The position numbers and the translations under genes were made by a program. DNA of 64,000 nucleotides from Protea cynaroides (lineage: Eukaryota; Streptophyta; Magnoliopsida; Proteales; Proteaceae). Below are positions 55,600-64,000 of the stretch, in pieces (position 1 is the stretch's first letter; each line of letters starts with the position of its first letter). The notes below the pieces were generated by a model. The model saw only the letters and a program-made list of their open reading frames with translations. It did no database searches and was not told the origin of the DNA. The stretch is taken from the NCBI GenBank assembly GCA_028583415.1, contig CM053273.1, forward strand, positions 88,386,676-88,450,675, given 5' to 3'.

Positions 55600-56640
55600 T
55601 GTTCCTGCTACACCTTTGGGTGGCAAAATGGGGCTCAAATTGAATCAACCCCGAATTGAAATCGAATTTTATTGCACATGATTTGGGTTATATTTCTAAT
55701 GCGTCATGAAAAATTGAAATCAAACCATATCAATTGATAAATTCGAACAGAAGCAGAACAATAAGACCGAAATCTAACCAGTCTAATAATTGACTTATAT
55801 GAGTACATTAAACCAACATTTTATTAAAGAAAATTTCACCGTTTTGACACACTACCCAGTCCGTTTATAGGTTTGTTAACTGAGTCCGTCATCCACCTTC
55901 CCTCACCTTCCCTCTAGTATGCAAGCGGTGGCTGATTGTTCACTGCAATTCCGTGTCTACTCTCTTTCTCCGCGTCTCCTCAACTACCCCTCCTTCTCTG
56001 CTTGCTTTCTCATCTTTCTTCTCTTGTTATCCTCACCTTTCTTCCCTCTCTCCTCATCCCCCCTTCTGATAACTCCTCTCCCATTGTCTCCCTCGATACA
56101 AACGTGATACTCGATTGTCTCCCTCGATACAAACGTGATACTTGCTTCTTGAGCTCAAACATGTTTCTCGGCAAGACTCTGAGAGTCAACCAAGACAATT
56201 CCTGGAGGTTGGGTCTAATTGTTCTGCAACTCTATTCCAGCCTTGGCAATCCTAAAGATTAGATCCTAAAGTTCAGCATTCATTATAAGGTGACAGCAAA
56301 TAATCAATGGGGGGAGGGATTTAATAGTAATTACAGCTCAACCAAATGTAACAAATGAACTTAGAATAAAGTCCAAACATATAACAAGGATTTGTCTCCA
56401 TGTAATGCTTCTTAAATATTGAGGTTTTTGCTATGTCGCAATGAGTATGCCTTAAAGGGAATACAATAAACCTTGTAACCTACCCTAATAATGATATCAT
56501 AATAATAAATTTTAGATTGCGTCTGATTGTAACCTAACAGCCCAAACTAATCAATCAAAATGGGGGAAATTGTAAAGTCATAAAAAGAGACATTTAGAGT
56601 GAAATTTACAATCATTGAAAGACACAAAGTAGAGAGATAG
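55600..56640. other. Gene-free stretch
   Basis: A 29-bp unit, ATTGTCTCCCTCGATACAAA plus CGTGATACT, occurs twice at 56082-56143. A pyrimidine-rich tract lies at 55955-56065. No supported gene. Confidence 0.45.
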
Positions 56641-56768
56641 ACATTTAACAAAGAAGGCTAAGCTAGAAGAACACAACGCATACCCTAAAAATAAAAACAA
56701 AAAAAATGACCCCAAAAAAAAAAAATTGAAGCCTAAATATGTTGACCAAACGAAAGATCCAAACTGCC

Positions 56769-57387
56769 CTAATCAGAATCAGAATAATAATCAGATTCAT
56801 TGTAGGAGATGCTGTTGTTGTTGCTGTTGTCATAATCAGATTCATTGCAGGAGATGTTGTTGCTGTTGTTGTCATAATCAGAGTCATCATAGGTGATGGT
56901 GTTGTTATAATCACAGTCATCATAGGTGATGGTGGTGTTGTTGCTGTAATCAGAATCATCGTTGGTGATGGCGGTGGTGGTGTTGTTAGTGTTGCCATCA
57001 TCAGAGTCATCGTCCTCTAAGTGTCATCGGTGTTGTTGTAGCTGGTGTTGCCATACTTTGACAGTTCGGAACCTCTCTTCAGCGTAGTACTCCGAGTAGC
57101 CTTTGGAGTCGCCAACCTTAACGTTTGCCGATTAACTTGTACTCATCCTTATGACCAAGACCACCACGTCCAAACGCGCCACTGGAATGAGTCAGTTTTG
57201 TAGTGTCTCTGCCATAGCTTCCATCTTCTTTGTTGTAGTACTCACTCCTCCTGGTCACCGACTGTTCGACTTGTTTGCCTGACCCAGCTGTTTCCTTGCT
57301 TGGGTAAGTTGTGCTGCTTGTGCATGACGCTGTTCTCTTTTTTGACGATGGTTCTACCAGATTTATCTCATACTGGTTCTTCGACAT
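56769..57387 (-). pseudogene. Full-size family member, copy G, long-tail type, broken
   Basis: Starts MSKNQYEINLVEPSSKKRTA with an N-terminal insert (SCTSSTTYPSKETAG) shared with copy H. The core is intact to HKDEYKLIGKR, where a one-base insertion causes a stop (57118). A second extra base follows RTVK (near 57055) and a stop lies near 57020. The remainder still reads as a long tail of NDDSDY, TYDDCDYNN and NESDYDN units to YYSDSD, as in copy C. So it is a decayed sister of the long-tail form. Confidence 0.85.
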
Positions 57388-57459
57388 TCTCACAGAAGCA
57401 AAAACACAAACACAAGAAAAACAGAGACAGAGATTCAAATATCAGGGTTTCATGTAGTC

Positions 57460-57469
57460 TTATTTATAA
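57460..57469 (-). promoter_or_regulatory. TATA box of broken copy G
   Basis: TTATAAATAAGACTACATGA on the minus strand, 73 bp upstream of the ATG. Confidence 0.65.
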
Positions 57470-57509
57470 ATGGAAGGCCCAAGTCTTTTTGTTCTTCAAC
57501 CCTTCATCG

Positions 57510-57870
57510 TCGATATCTGATGCAGTCCCGGATATGATGAGAAGATCTTAAGAAGATCGGAGATGATTGCAGAAAAGTGTAAAACCCACACCCATCAACG
57601 GCTCTCCTCTTCTCTTGAGGATCCACTTTATTTTTTTAATGGATTCTATAATATTCGGTTATCTTTATCTTCATTTTGGATTCAGCAGAGAAACAAGGAC
57701 GTGTGTTCATGGAAACCGTCTAACTCAAACAAAACCGTTGAATCAGGAGAGATCCGATGATTTGTTTGAACTGGACGAGCTGGATAGCCGGAGAAAAACT
57801 GAATCCATGAAATCCACGATAAAATAAGAGAAATTGAGGGAGATATTTTAGGAATGTGAAAATATGGAGA
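57510..57870. repeat. Promoter-distal family repeat, copy at G
   Basis: GCAGTCCCGGATATGATGAG, AAACAAGGACGTGTGTTCAT and GAAATTGAGGGAGATATTTT in order. This is the most complete copy of the block. Confidence 0.75.
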
Positions 57871-57899
57871 GTAAATTTCGTTTGGAGTTTGGATCAACT

Positions 57900-58900
57900 G
57901 CATGATACTTTTTATGAGATCCCATTGTCATGATGTGGCATGGGATTGTACCTTGTGAGGGATCCATTAGATATAGACGGTAATAATTAATAGAGTCTCA
58001 TGGAGAGTACATGTACATACAAATGAGCAATTCTCATACTCACCTGATAAACATGTGACTCAGCTGAAATTATCAAGAGAATCCTCATTTTTTATGACTG
58101 AATTGGACTACACCAATTGATAAACCAAATCAAATTGGACCAATAAAACTGAAACTGATCCAGCCTGATAGTCATGATCAATACTGATACAAATCTAGTG
58201 GGTGTTTTTATCAAATACCAATTCCACATGATAGGAGACTAGTTTTCCACATGATAGGGGACTAGTTTTGGTATTGAAACTCGATTACAATAAATAAAAA
58301 AAATAAAAAAAAAAAAAAAAACTTTTGTTTCATTTTGGATGATGGAAGTCAATGTACAGAAGATGAACGGTAAGAGAGTTAATTTTCCAAAAAAAAAAAA
58401 AACTGAAATTAATTAAAAAAATAATATAATTTTATTTGATGTAAACAGAACATGGAAGTAAAAAAGCAATTTCATGGCGTATGAACTATGAATAGACAAA
58501 ACCAACTAACTTGCTCTTAAAAGATGTAGAATTTGTTGGTTGATATATGCAACCGAGGTTAAGAACTTTCAAGCCTTCAGCATGGGTGACCAAGTTGCCT
58601 GTATCACATATATAGACTAATCAATTATAAATCAAGAGTTAAATATTTAACTAATTGATCCTCGTAAGTCAGACATTGATTAATTTATAATCGATCAGTT
58701 GATTATTGATCTATAATTAATCAAGTTCATACCAAAAAAACTATTCAAAATTTAATGGAACTCATAGAACTCATACCAATCAATCTAAAGTTGAAGAAAA
58801 TGTAAAGTACTCATAAAAAGAGACATAAAACACTAAGAAATACAAGTCATAAAAGAAAACATAATCACTTAGGAGGGACACAAGGACATGTAACTGACCA
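57900..58900. other. Gene-free stretch and shared 3' flank of copy H
   Basis: AT-rich, with A tracts near 58300 and 58390. From about 58560 it matches the 3' flanks of copies A and D (AAGAACTTTCAAGCCTTCA, AAAGACACAAGG-like words). Confidence 0.45.
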
Positions 58901-59020
58901 AGATAAATAGTTACTTAAAAGAACCAACCAGCATACCCTGAAAATAAAAACATAAAAAATGACAAAAATGAATGAAAAAGACTGAAAGCCATGACCAACA
59001 AACGGAAGATCCAATCTGTC

Positions 59021-59482
59021 CTAATCAGAATAACAATTAAAGTCATCGTAGGTAATGGTGTTATTGCTGGCGTTATGGAAAGTGATGGTTTTGTTGTTGT
59101 TGTTGTTGCTGCTATTGGTGTTGCCATACTTGACTGTTCGAAACCTTTCTTCAGTGTAGTACTCTGTGTAGCCTTTGGAGTCACCAACTTTATAATGATC
59201 GGTTACCTTGTACTCATCCTTATGACCGAGACCACCACGTCCAAATGCCCCACCGGAATGAGTCACTTTTGTAGTGTTTCTGCCATAGCTTCCATCTTCT
59301 TTGTTGTAGTAGTCACTTCTTCTGGTTGCTGACTGTTCGGCTTGTGTGCGTACCGCTGCTTTTTTGTTTGGGTAAGTCATGCAGGACGCTGTTCTCTTTT
59401 TTGGGTAAGTTGTGCATGACGTTGTTGTGGTAGTCTTCCACGTTGGTTGTACTTGGATAATCCGACCCTGCTTCTTCGTCAT
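59021..59482 (-). CDS. Small hydrophilic tandem-family protein, copy H (153 aa)
   Basis: Starts MTKKQGRIIQVQPTWKTTTT, then an insert with two SC.TYP units (SCTTYPKKRTASCMTYPNKK), otherwise seen only in copy G, then TQAEQSATRRSDYYNKEDGS, YGRNTTKVTHSGGAFGRGG, HKDEYKVTDHYKVGDSKGYT and EYYTEERFRTVKYGN. The tail is Asn-rich (SSNNNNNKTITFHNASNN) and ends TYDDFNCYSD. ATG at 59482 follows the conserved GTGAGA leader end. The frame is fully open, about 40 kb from the left cluster, which argues that the array is still maintained. Confidence 0.75.
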   Translation of the reverse strand: MTKKQGRIIQVQPTWKTTTTTSCTTYPKKRTASCMTYPNKKAAVRTQAEQSATRRSDYYNKEDGSYGRNTTKVTHSGGAFGRGGLGHKDEYKVTDHYKVGDSKGYTEYYTEERFRTVKYGNTNSSNNNNNKTITFHNASNNTITYDDFNCYSD

Positions 59483-59561
59483 TCTCACAGAAGCAAATAT
59501 ACAAACACAAGAGAAACAGAGAAAGAGAGACAGAGATAAATTTCACCGTTTTCATGTATTC

Positions 59562-59571
59562 TTATTTATGG
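59562..59571 (-). promoter_or_regulatory. Variant TATA box of copy H
   Basis: The minus strand reads CCATAAATAAGAATACATGA, one change in the first TA step, 80 bp upstream of the ATG. Confidence 0.55.
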
Positions 59572-59639
59572 ATAGAAGGCTCAAGGCCTTGGTTCTTCAG
59601 TGTTGTTTACACGTGGATTGAAATGCTGAAATTATTTTT

Positions 59640-59880
59640 AAGTATTTACTTTAATAGTTATATAGTTATGGGGTGAATTAAGCACGTAGGGTGGTTTTGT
59701 AACTACATGGATGTGTTTAGTGGATAACATATGTAATGGGTAGTTTGTAGGAGTTATGTAACCACATTACATGTTTTATTCCTAAAATGTATGGATGTGT
59801 TTAGTTGATAACATGCTTAATGGGTAGTTTGTGCAAGTAATGTAACTACGGATGCATGTTTTATTCCTAAAATGTCTAAA
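59640..59880. repeat. Imperfect tandem duplication
   Basis: GGATGTGTTTAGTKGATAAC, AATGGGTAGTTTGT and ATGTTTTATTCCTAAAATGT occur twice, about 95 bp apart. Confidence 0.75.
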
Positions 59881-60008
59881 GTGTGGGATTCACTGAATAT
59901 GGACTATGATAGGATCCTAGGAGAGGATACAAATACTCCTGTCCTTTATCTCTCTTCTTCAATCCAAGCCAAAGATATCTAGTACGTATCATTAAGCCCT
60001 TGATCTGA

Positions 60009-60180
60009 GAATTCACATCGTCTCCTCCTAGTGGTTATGGGAGGATGCGACCATCTATCTCGGATGGCCACCATGGTTCTGAATGCAGTCCCAGTCTCAG
60101 TCCCGGATATCACCGAGAGCCCGCGGGCGGCCACCGAAGATCCCCGCCTTCTGAACCCCGGAAAGAGAGGATGTGGATCC
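60009..60180. mobile_element. Foldback MITE, Mutator-like, copy 3 (partial)
   Basis: Left end GAATTCACATCGTCTCCTCC, right end reversed GGATCCACATCCTCTCTTTC, similar to the copies at 16944 and 45404. The middle is rearranged, with a GCAGTCCCGGATATC word of the host repeat inside. Flanks match at only six of nine bases. Confidence 0.5.
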
Positions 60181-60400
60181 TTGTCGAGAGCGGATCAGGC
60201 TCAATCCCGGAAGCCGAGAAGATCTTGAGAAGATCGGAGAGGGATAGGCTTGCCAGATCAAATATGATTTTGTTTGGATGGATTGGAGGAGCTGGACGGT
60301 TCAAGAGAAACAGAATCCGTGGGCCCACAACTAAATAAAAGAATTTGAAGGAGATATTTTAAGAATTTGAAAATATGTAGAGAGATTGTAGCCAGATATT
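60180..60400. repeat. Promoter-distal family repeat, copy at 60 kb
   Basis: GAAGATCTTGAGAAGATCGG, then GGTTCAAGAGAAACAGAATCC and GAAGGAGATATTTTAAGAAT. This is the repeat expected upstream of copy H. Confidence 0.7.
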
Positions 60401-60537
60401 TTTTTTCTTATTTAAATGTATTTAATTTTAATGGGAAAAATAAAGAATTGAATCTCAATTCTGATAGGAAAGGGAGTGATAAACTACGTTAATCTTCGTG
60501 TTTTTTCTTTCTGTTTGCGTCTCCGATCCTAACAAGT

Positions 60538-60549
60538 GGTATCAGAGCT
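60538..60549 (+). other. tRNA-Met primer-binding site
   Basis: TGGTATCAGAGC exact, two bases after the LTR end TAACA. Confidence 0.85.
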
Positions 60550-61653
60550 AGGGTTCTTTGAAGAACGAAGGAGGTTATGAAGAAGAAGAAGAAGAAAAAA
60601 AAAGGATCGAATGTTAATGGAGGGTTTTTCGGGAAACCCTAGTACAATGATGCTTAGGGTTTGTAGATAAAGGTTCAAACCTTTGTGTGTTTTAAACCCA
60701 TTCTTTTTGTCTTGTATTTAATCTTTTAAATAGGACAAAAACGGATTAGGGTTAGGGTTTAGCATCATAAGAAGAAGAAAAAGAGAGTAGCAGTTTTTCT
60801 GGGCGTAGGTGATTTGCGCAGCCGTGATCAAGCAGACGATCGGGAGATCATCCGTGGTCCGATTGGGCTGATTTTTGGACAGCAGGTAGAGGACACATAG
60901 TTCGTCAATCTGTACGGTCAGATTTTTTATTGGAGTTTTCTAAGTCAAGTTATTCGCTCCGTACAGCAGCCTCTGTTTCTTTGGGTGAAATTTCGCATCT
61001 CTTTGTTTCTTCAAATAGTAGTTTTGTGCCGACAAGAAGAGATGGAGGAGAATCTCGGGTTGGGAAGATGATTCTTCTTATCATCGCATGTGCAGGGATC
61101 ATGGAGTCAAGACTTGCGAGAGTTTGACTCGGTGTGGCGCGATGGTTTTCAATGGCTTGGCGGATCTAGTTGGATCGGGTGTCGGATCTGACGGCGGGAT
61201 TGAATCCCGGTACGATGCACATAATGGCCAGTTTATGTTGCACCGTGGGGTAAAGAAGTACTGGCGGGTTGGGACAAGAAGTCGGATCTCTAAGTCTGCA
61301 TTGGAGGTGCAGAGGTGAGAGGCTTGGGTTCCAGGTGCAATTGGAGTTGCAAAGGGCTGGGATAAGGAGTCGGTTCTTCAAGGGCTGCAATGGAGGTGCG
61401 GTGGTGAGAGACTCGGGTTCCGATGCAACCGGAGTTGCGGGGAGGACCGTGAGTGACGGTGATCTTTCGGTGATGCCGCAGAGTGGGAGAGATGGAGTCA
61501 CTTCACATCGTGCGGCGGTGAGCTGACGGACACCCGGAACGGGGTGTGGGCTATCTTTGGGTTTGGGTGTAGCGTTTTGGCGAGACGGATTTGCGAATCA
61601 ACATCAACGGTTTTCTTCAAGGTGGTTTGCAGAATCCAAGCCAGGTGGAGATT

Positions 61654-62025
61654 TGTTGGGTTGGTGTTTTGTATTCTGTGGGGTCCACACAATTATAAGG
61701 GGTAGTATTTGTATTAGGGTATGAGTCTATTACATGTATGGGAGTAAACTTATAATTGTGGTGGGATTAGGTTTCTAGGTTTCCCTATAAATTGTCTTGT
61801 GTGGGAAAACCTAGGTAAGGCTACAAGGGTGTGAGAGGATTCTCCTCCTCTGACTGGAGAGTCGGAACGCTGTAAGGGTCGACCGATGAGATAGGCCTGT
61901 CGTAGAGAATTTTGTAGACTGTTCTTGGGAATAGAAGAAAGTCACTCTTTTCTCTGGTGGATGTAGGCATCCCACGATGGGGTGCTGAACCACGTTAATT
62001 CTTCGTGTGCTTCTTGTTTGTTTCA
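61654..62025 (+). repeat. 3' LTR of the plus-strand Copia derivative
   Basis: Begins TGTTGGGTTGGTGTTTTGTA behind a purine-rich GGTGGAGATT. Clearly related to the reverse complement of 49007-49362 over the first 200 bp, with a weaker match afterwards. Its end is cut where the Copia gag on the other strand begins. Confidence 0.75.
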
Positions 62026-62468
62026 AGCCATAAAGTAAACATCTGACTCTCTTCATCAAATTTAATACCCATTGAGGACAACTGATTGATGATTCCCTGA
62101 AATGAGTTCAAGTGATCTGTCAACGGAGTTCCATCTTGATACCTTAAGGCCATCATCTGTTTAATCAAAAATAATTTATTATTTCCTGTCTTCCTAGCAT
62201 ACAATTGCTCAAGCTTGGTCCAAAGAGTACGTGCATGTGTCTCTCCACTTATATGGTTCAACACATTATCATCCACCCACTGTCTAATGTACCCACACAC
62301 TTGTCGATGAAAAATATTCCATTCATCATCAGTCTTATTTTCAGGTTTCTCACTAGCAAACACGGGTAGATAATAATCTTTTACATAAAGGAGATCTTCC
62401 ATTTTTCCTTTCCAAACATGATAGTTTGAACCCTTCAGAGTAACCATTCTACTTGTATTAGTTTCCAT
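62026..62468 (-). pseudogene. Copia gag N-terminal part of another element
   Basis: METNTSRMVTLKGSNYHVWK, GKMEDLLYVKDYYLPVF, TLWTKLEQLYARKTGNNKLF and FQGIINQLSSMGIKFDEESQ, a classic Copia gag (UBN2) of a different lineage from the one at 50.3 kb. After DEESQMFTLW the frame runs into the LTR of the opposite-strand element. Upstream are a leader, the primer site (62504-62515) and an LTR start at 62518 (TGTTAGGAAATTCTCC). Confidence 0.85.
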
Positions 62469-62503
62469 TGTTCAACTCAAGAAAAACTTTAAATAATAAC
62501 CAA

Positions 62504-62515
62504 GCTCTGATACCA
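62504..62515 (-). other. tRNA-Met primer-binding site
   Basis: The minus strand reads TGGTATCAGAGC, followed after a short leader by the gag ATG (62468). Confidence 0.85.
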
Positions 62516-62517
62516 CT

Positions 62518-62835
62518 TGTTAGGAAATTCTCCAGAGTATTTTCAACTCTCCGGATTCGTAGCTTCTAAAGAACCTGCATCAATATCAATATTTTAGGAG
62601 GATCATTATCGATCTAACTTTAATTAATCGACTTGGTTTAGATTTTGGTTTTGGAATCTAATAATTGATTCAGTTTCGGTTTTAACGAAAAAAAAAAAAA
62701 AAAAACCGTCAGTTGCAAATTGATAAATCATTAAATTGATTAAATATTATAATATTTTCTAATTTTTCTTTCTCTTTTGTCTTTCCAGTAAAGGGGAACC
62801 GATTACAGTTGAACGATATCTTCTAGTTCATTTCT
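62518..62835. repeat. LTR start and dispersed repeat shared with 32520-32910
   Basis: From the TGTTAGGAAATTC end next to the primer site, the sequence soon becomes collinear with 32520-32910. I cannot tell where the LTR ends. Confidence 0.5.
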
Positions 62836-63550
62836 CATATGTTAGAGATGGGATAATAGTTTTTGCATTTTAATTTTTCATGTAGGTATAACTTAATGAA
62901 ATTACTATAATTTTTAAGGCAAGATATTGTTTTTGTGGCAATTCTATAATTTTTTGAAATATTTGGAAAAAAATGTATTGGAACAAAAGATACCAAATAT
63001 TAATATATTCTTTTTTTGTTCTCAGATCACCTGAAGAATACTATTCCAACACAGAAACAGAAAAAAAACAGTAATGTTTCTGTTCTTTGGTTGGTGTTCA
63101 CAAGAATGTATTTTTCCATTTCTGTACTAAATCGATGTTCTTTAGTTTAAAAACAGCATAAAAAGGCTGTTTGACAAACATGTTCTAGATCTAATCTAAG
63201 AACAGAAAAAGAACATGTTGCTGTTTGGCAAACATATTTCAAAACATTTTTTACCAATTCATTACAGAAATGTCACCAAACCAATTTCTTGCCTAAATAT
63301 TTACATAAATGCCATTAAGTCATTAATAGATGGAAAATTATAAAATTACCATTAACCCATATTCAACATATATTTGATAGTTCAATCTGAATTAATCATT
63401 AAAACTTTTCATATAAATTCATCATCCATTTAATACCTAAGAAGTTCATCAACCATCAAATATATAATAAAAAAAAAAACCAAAGATTCTAAGAAATAAG
63501 TTCAACATCCAAGAAACTTAAACATTCAAATCTATTCAACAGATTGTATG
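62836..63550. other. Gene-free 3' flank
   Basis: AT-rich; inverted AGAACAGAAA / TTTCTGTTCT words around 63045-63215 suggest a small foldback, without clear ends. Confidence 0.35.
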
Positions 63551-63964
63551 TTATTCAAGCATCTCTATAAACCAATTTCTCTTCTTAGGCTTGGCTGCAA
63601 TGAAAGACTCCCTCCAATTGGTGTCTTTCCACATACATTTGACTGCCTTCAAATACATCTTTTTTGGTACGTCTTCCAAAGAGTCTAAAATATTCTGGCA
63701 AGCAGTGATACTGAGATCATGAGCAAAAGGATGGTAGTTTGGTGTAGGTAAGGTCGTGGAGGCGGTAGTACTGGACATTTCATCCAACCTTGCATCACAC
63801 AATGTACCAGTCTTTGAAATTGCACCATTGACCTTATTAGTACGACTACGCTTCCTGCATGTTGAAGGTGTGTCGGAGTTACTCCAGCCGTTGGATGGTG
63901 CTGGAAAGCCTCCAGCGGCGGGAGACGATTTCAATCCATTCCATGACCATCCAGTTTTCGGTTG
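63551..63964 (-). CDS. Myb/SANT-like domain protein, C-terminal exon, partial
   Basis: The frame ends at a natural TAA (63551). The last 50 residues, SITACQNILDSLEDVPKKMY then LKAVKCMWKDTNWRESFIAA and NWFIEMLE, resemble the C-terminus of plant Myb/SANT-like proteins related to the Harbinger MYB-like partner and L10-interacting MYB proteins. Before it lies a Ser/Thr-rich part with a basic patch (CRKRSRTNKVNG). An in-frame stop occurs near 63975, so the N-terminal SANT domain must come from another exon off the right edge, or the gene is broken. No Met is at a plausible start. Confidence 0.45.
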   Translation of the reverse strand, partial: QPKTGWSWNGLKSSPAAGGFPAPSNGWSNSDTPSTCRKRSRTNKVNGAISKTGTLCDARLDEMSSTTASTTLPTPNYHPFAHDLSITACQNILDSLEDVPKKMYLKAVKCMWKDTNWRESFIAAKPKKRNWFIEMLE

Positions 63965-64000
63965 ACAGAAGGACGCTCATCATCTACTCCAACATCTCTT

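Larger units (their letters stand above)
60420..62025 (+). mobile_element. Non-coding Copia derivative, plus strand, truncated
   Basis: A 5' LTR end (about 60420-60535, finishing GATCCTAACA) is followed by TGGTATCAGAGC (60538-60549), a 1.1-kb interior without gag, and a 3' LTR from 61654. The interior's last 150 bp and the LTR match the gag-protease Copia at 49-52 kb (GTGGAGTCACTTCACAT, ACATCAACGG, GGTGGTTTGCAGAATCCAAG). Both outer ends are lost. An imperfect 90-bp tandem repeat lies at 61265-61440. Confidence 0.75.

Overview
The window is nuclear DNA from a flowering plant, most likely a eudicot. It is AT-rich and dominated by LTR retrotransposons (Copia, Ty3/Gypsy), hAT, Mutator-like and Tourist-like elements, microsatellites and spliced-gene fragments. 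No prokaryotic, organellar, CRISPR or rRNA signal was seen. A run of exactly 500 N (40258-40757) marks a scaffold join.

The main content is a tandem family of small hydrophilic proteins that I do not recognise. All copies lie on the minus strand, from about 9.8 kb to 59.5 kb. Five are intact full-size copies (ATGs at 10200, 13159, 15930, 19839 and 59482; 114-180 aa). Two are decayed full-size copies (32030, 57387). Five are miniature copies that lack the central domain (31018, 31117, 41445, 44355, 52518); those at 31018 (35 aa) and 44355 (46 aa) have open frames. The copies share the start MSKNQ, a core ending in GYTEYYTEE, an Asn/Asp/Tyr tail ending YYSD, a CA-rich 5' leader, and a TATA box 70-90 bp upstream of the ATG. 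Each duplicated unit carries passenger sequence: promoter-distal repeats, PPR-gene fragments, Gypsy protease fragments and minisatellites.

Layout: 1-3869 is the 5' half of a minus-strand Copia element with a 189-bp LTR. About 6.1-6.3 kb is the first exon of a QSOX-type sulfhydryl oxidase (minus), with a clean splice donor. 6.8-7.45 kb is a hAT-like element. 9.8-20 kb holds the left cluster of the gene family, with foldback MITEs and PPR remnants. 21-25 kb holds tandem Tourist-like MITEs, a solo LTR with target duplication and a truncated LINE. 26.8-34.8 kb holds Gypsy protease relics, a nested retroelement stack with a 2.1-kb solo LTR, and miniature and broken family members. 34.9-41.2 kb is a degenerate retroelement containing the N gap. 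41-44.4 kb holds miniature members and a TRIM. 45-48.6 kb holds a MITE, a truncated ROH1/BYPASS-like gene start and a Mutator-like element. 49.0-51.9 kb is a non-autonomous gag-protease Copia. 52-60 kb is the right part of the family array. 60-62.5 kb holds two head-on Copia remnants, and the right edge holds the 3' end of a Myb/SANT-like protein gene.

The only ordinary host genes seen are pieces: QSOX exon 1, the truncated ROH1-like start and the Myb/SANT-like C-terminus. The small-protein array is the part most likely to be new biology. Its function cannot be read from the sequence.
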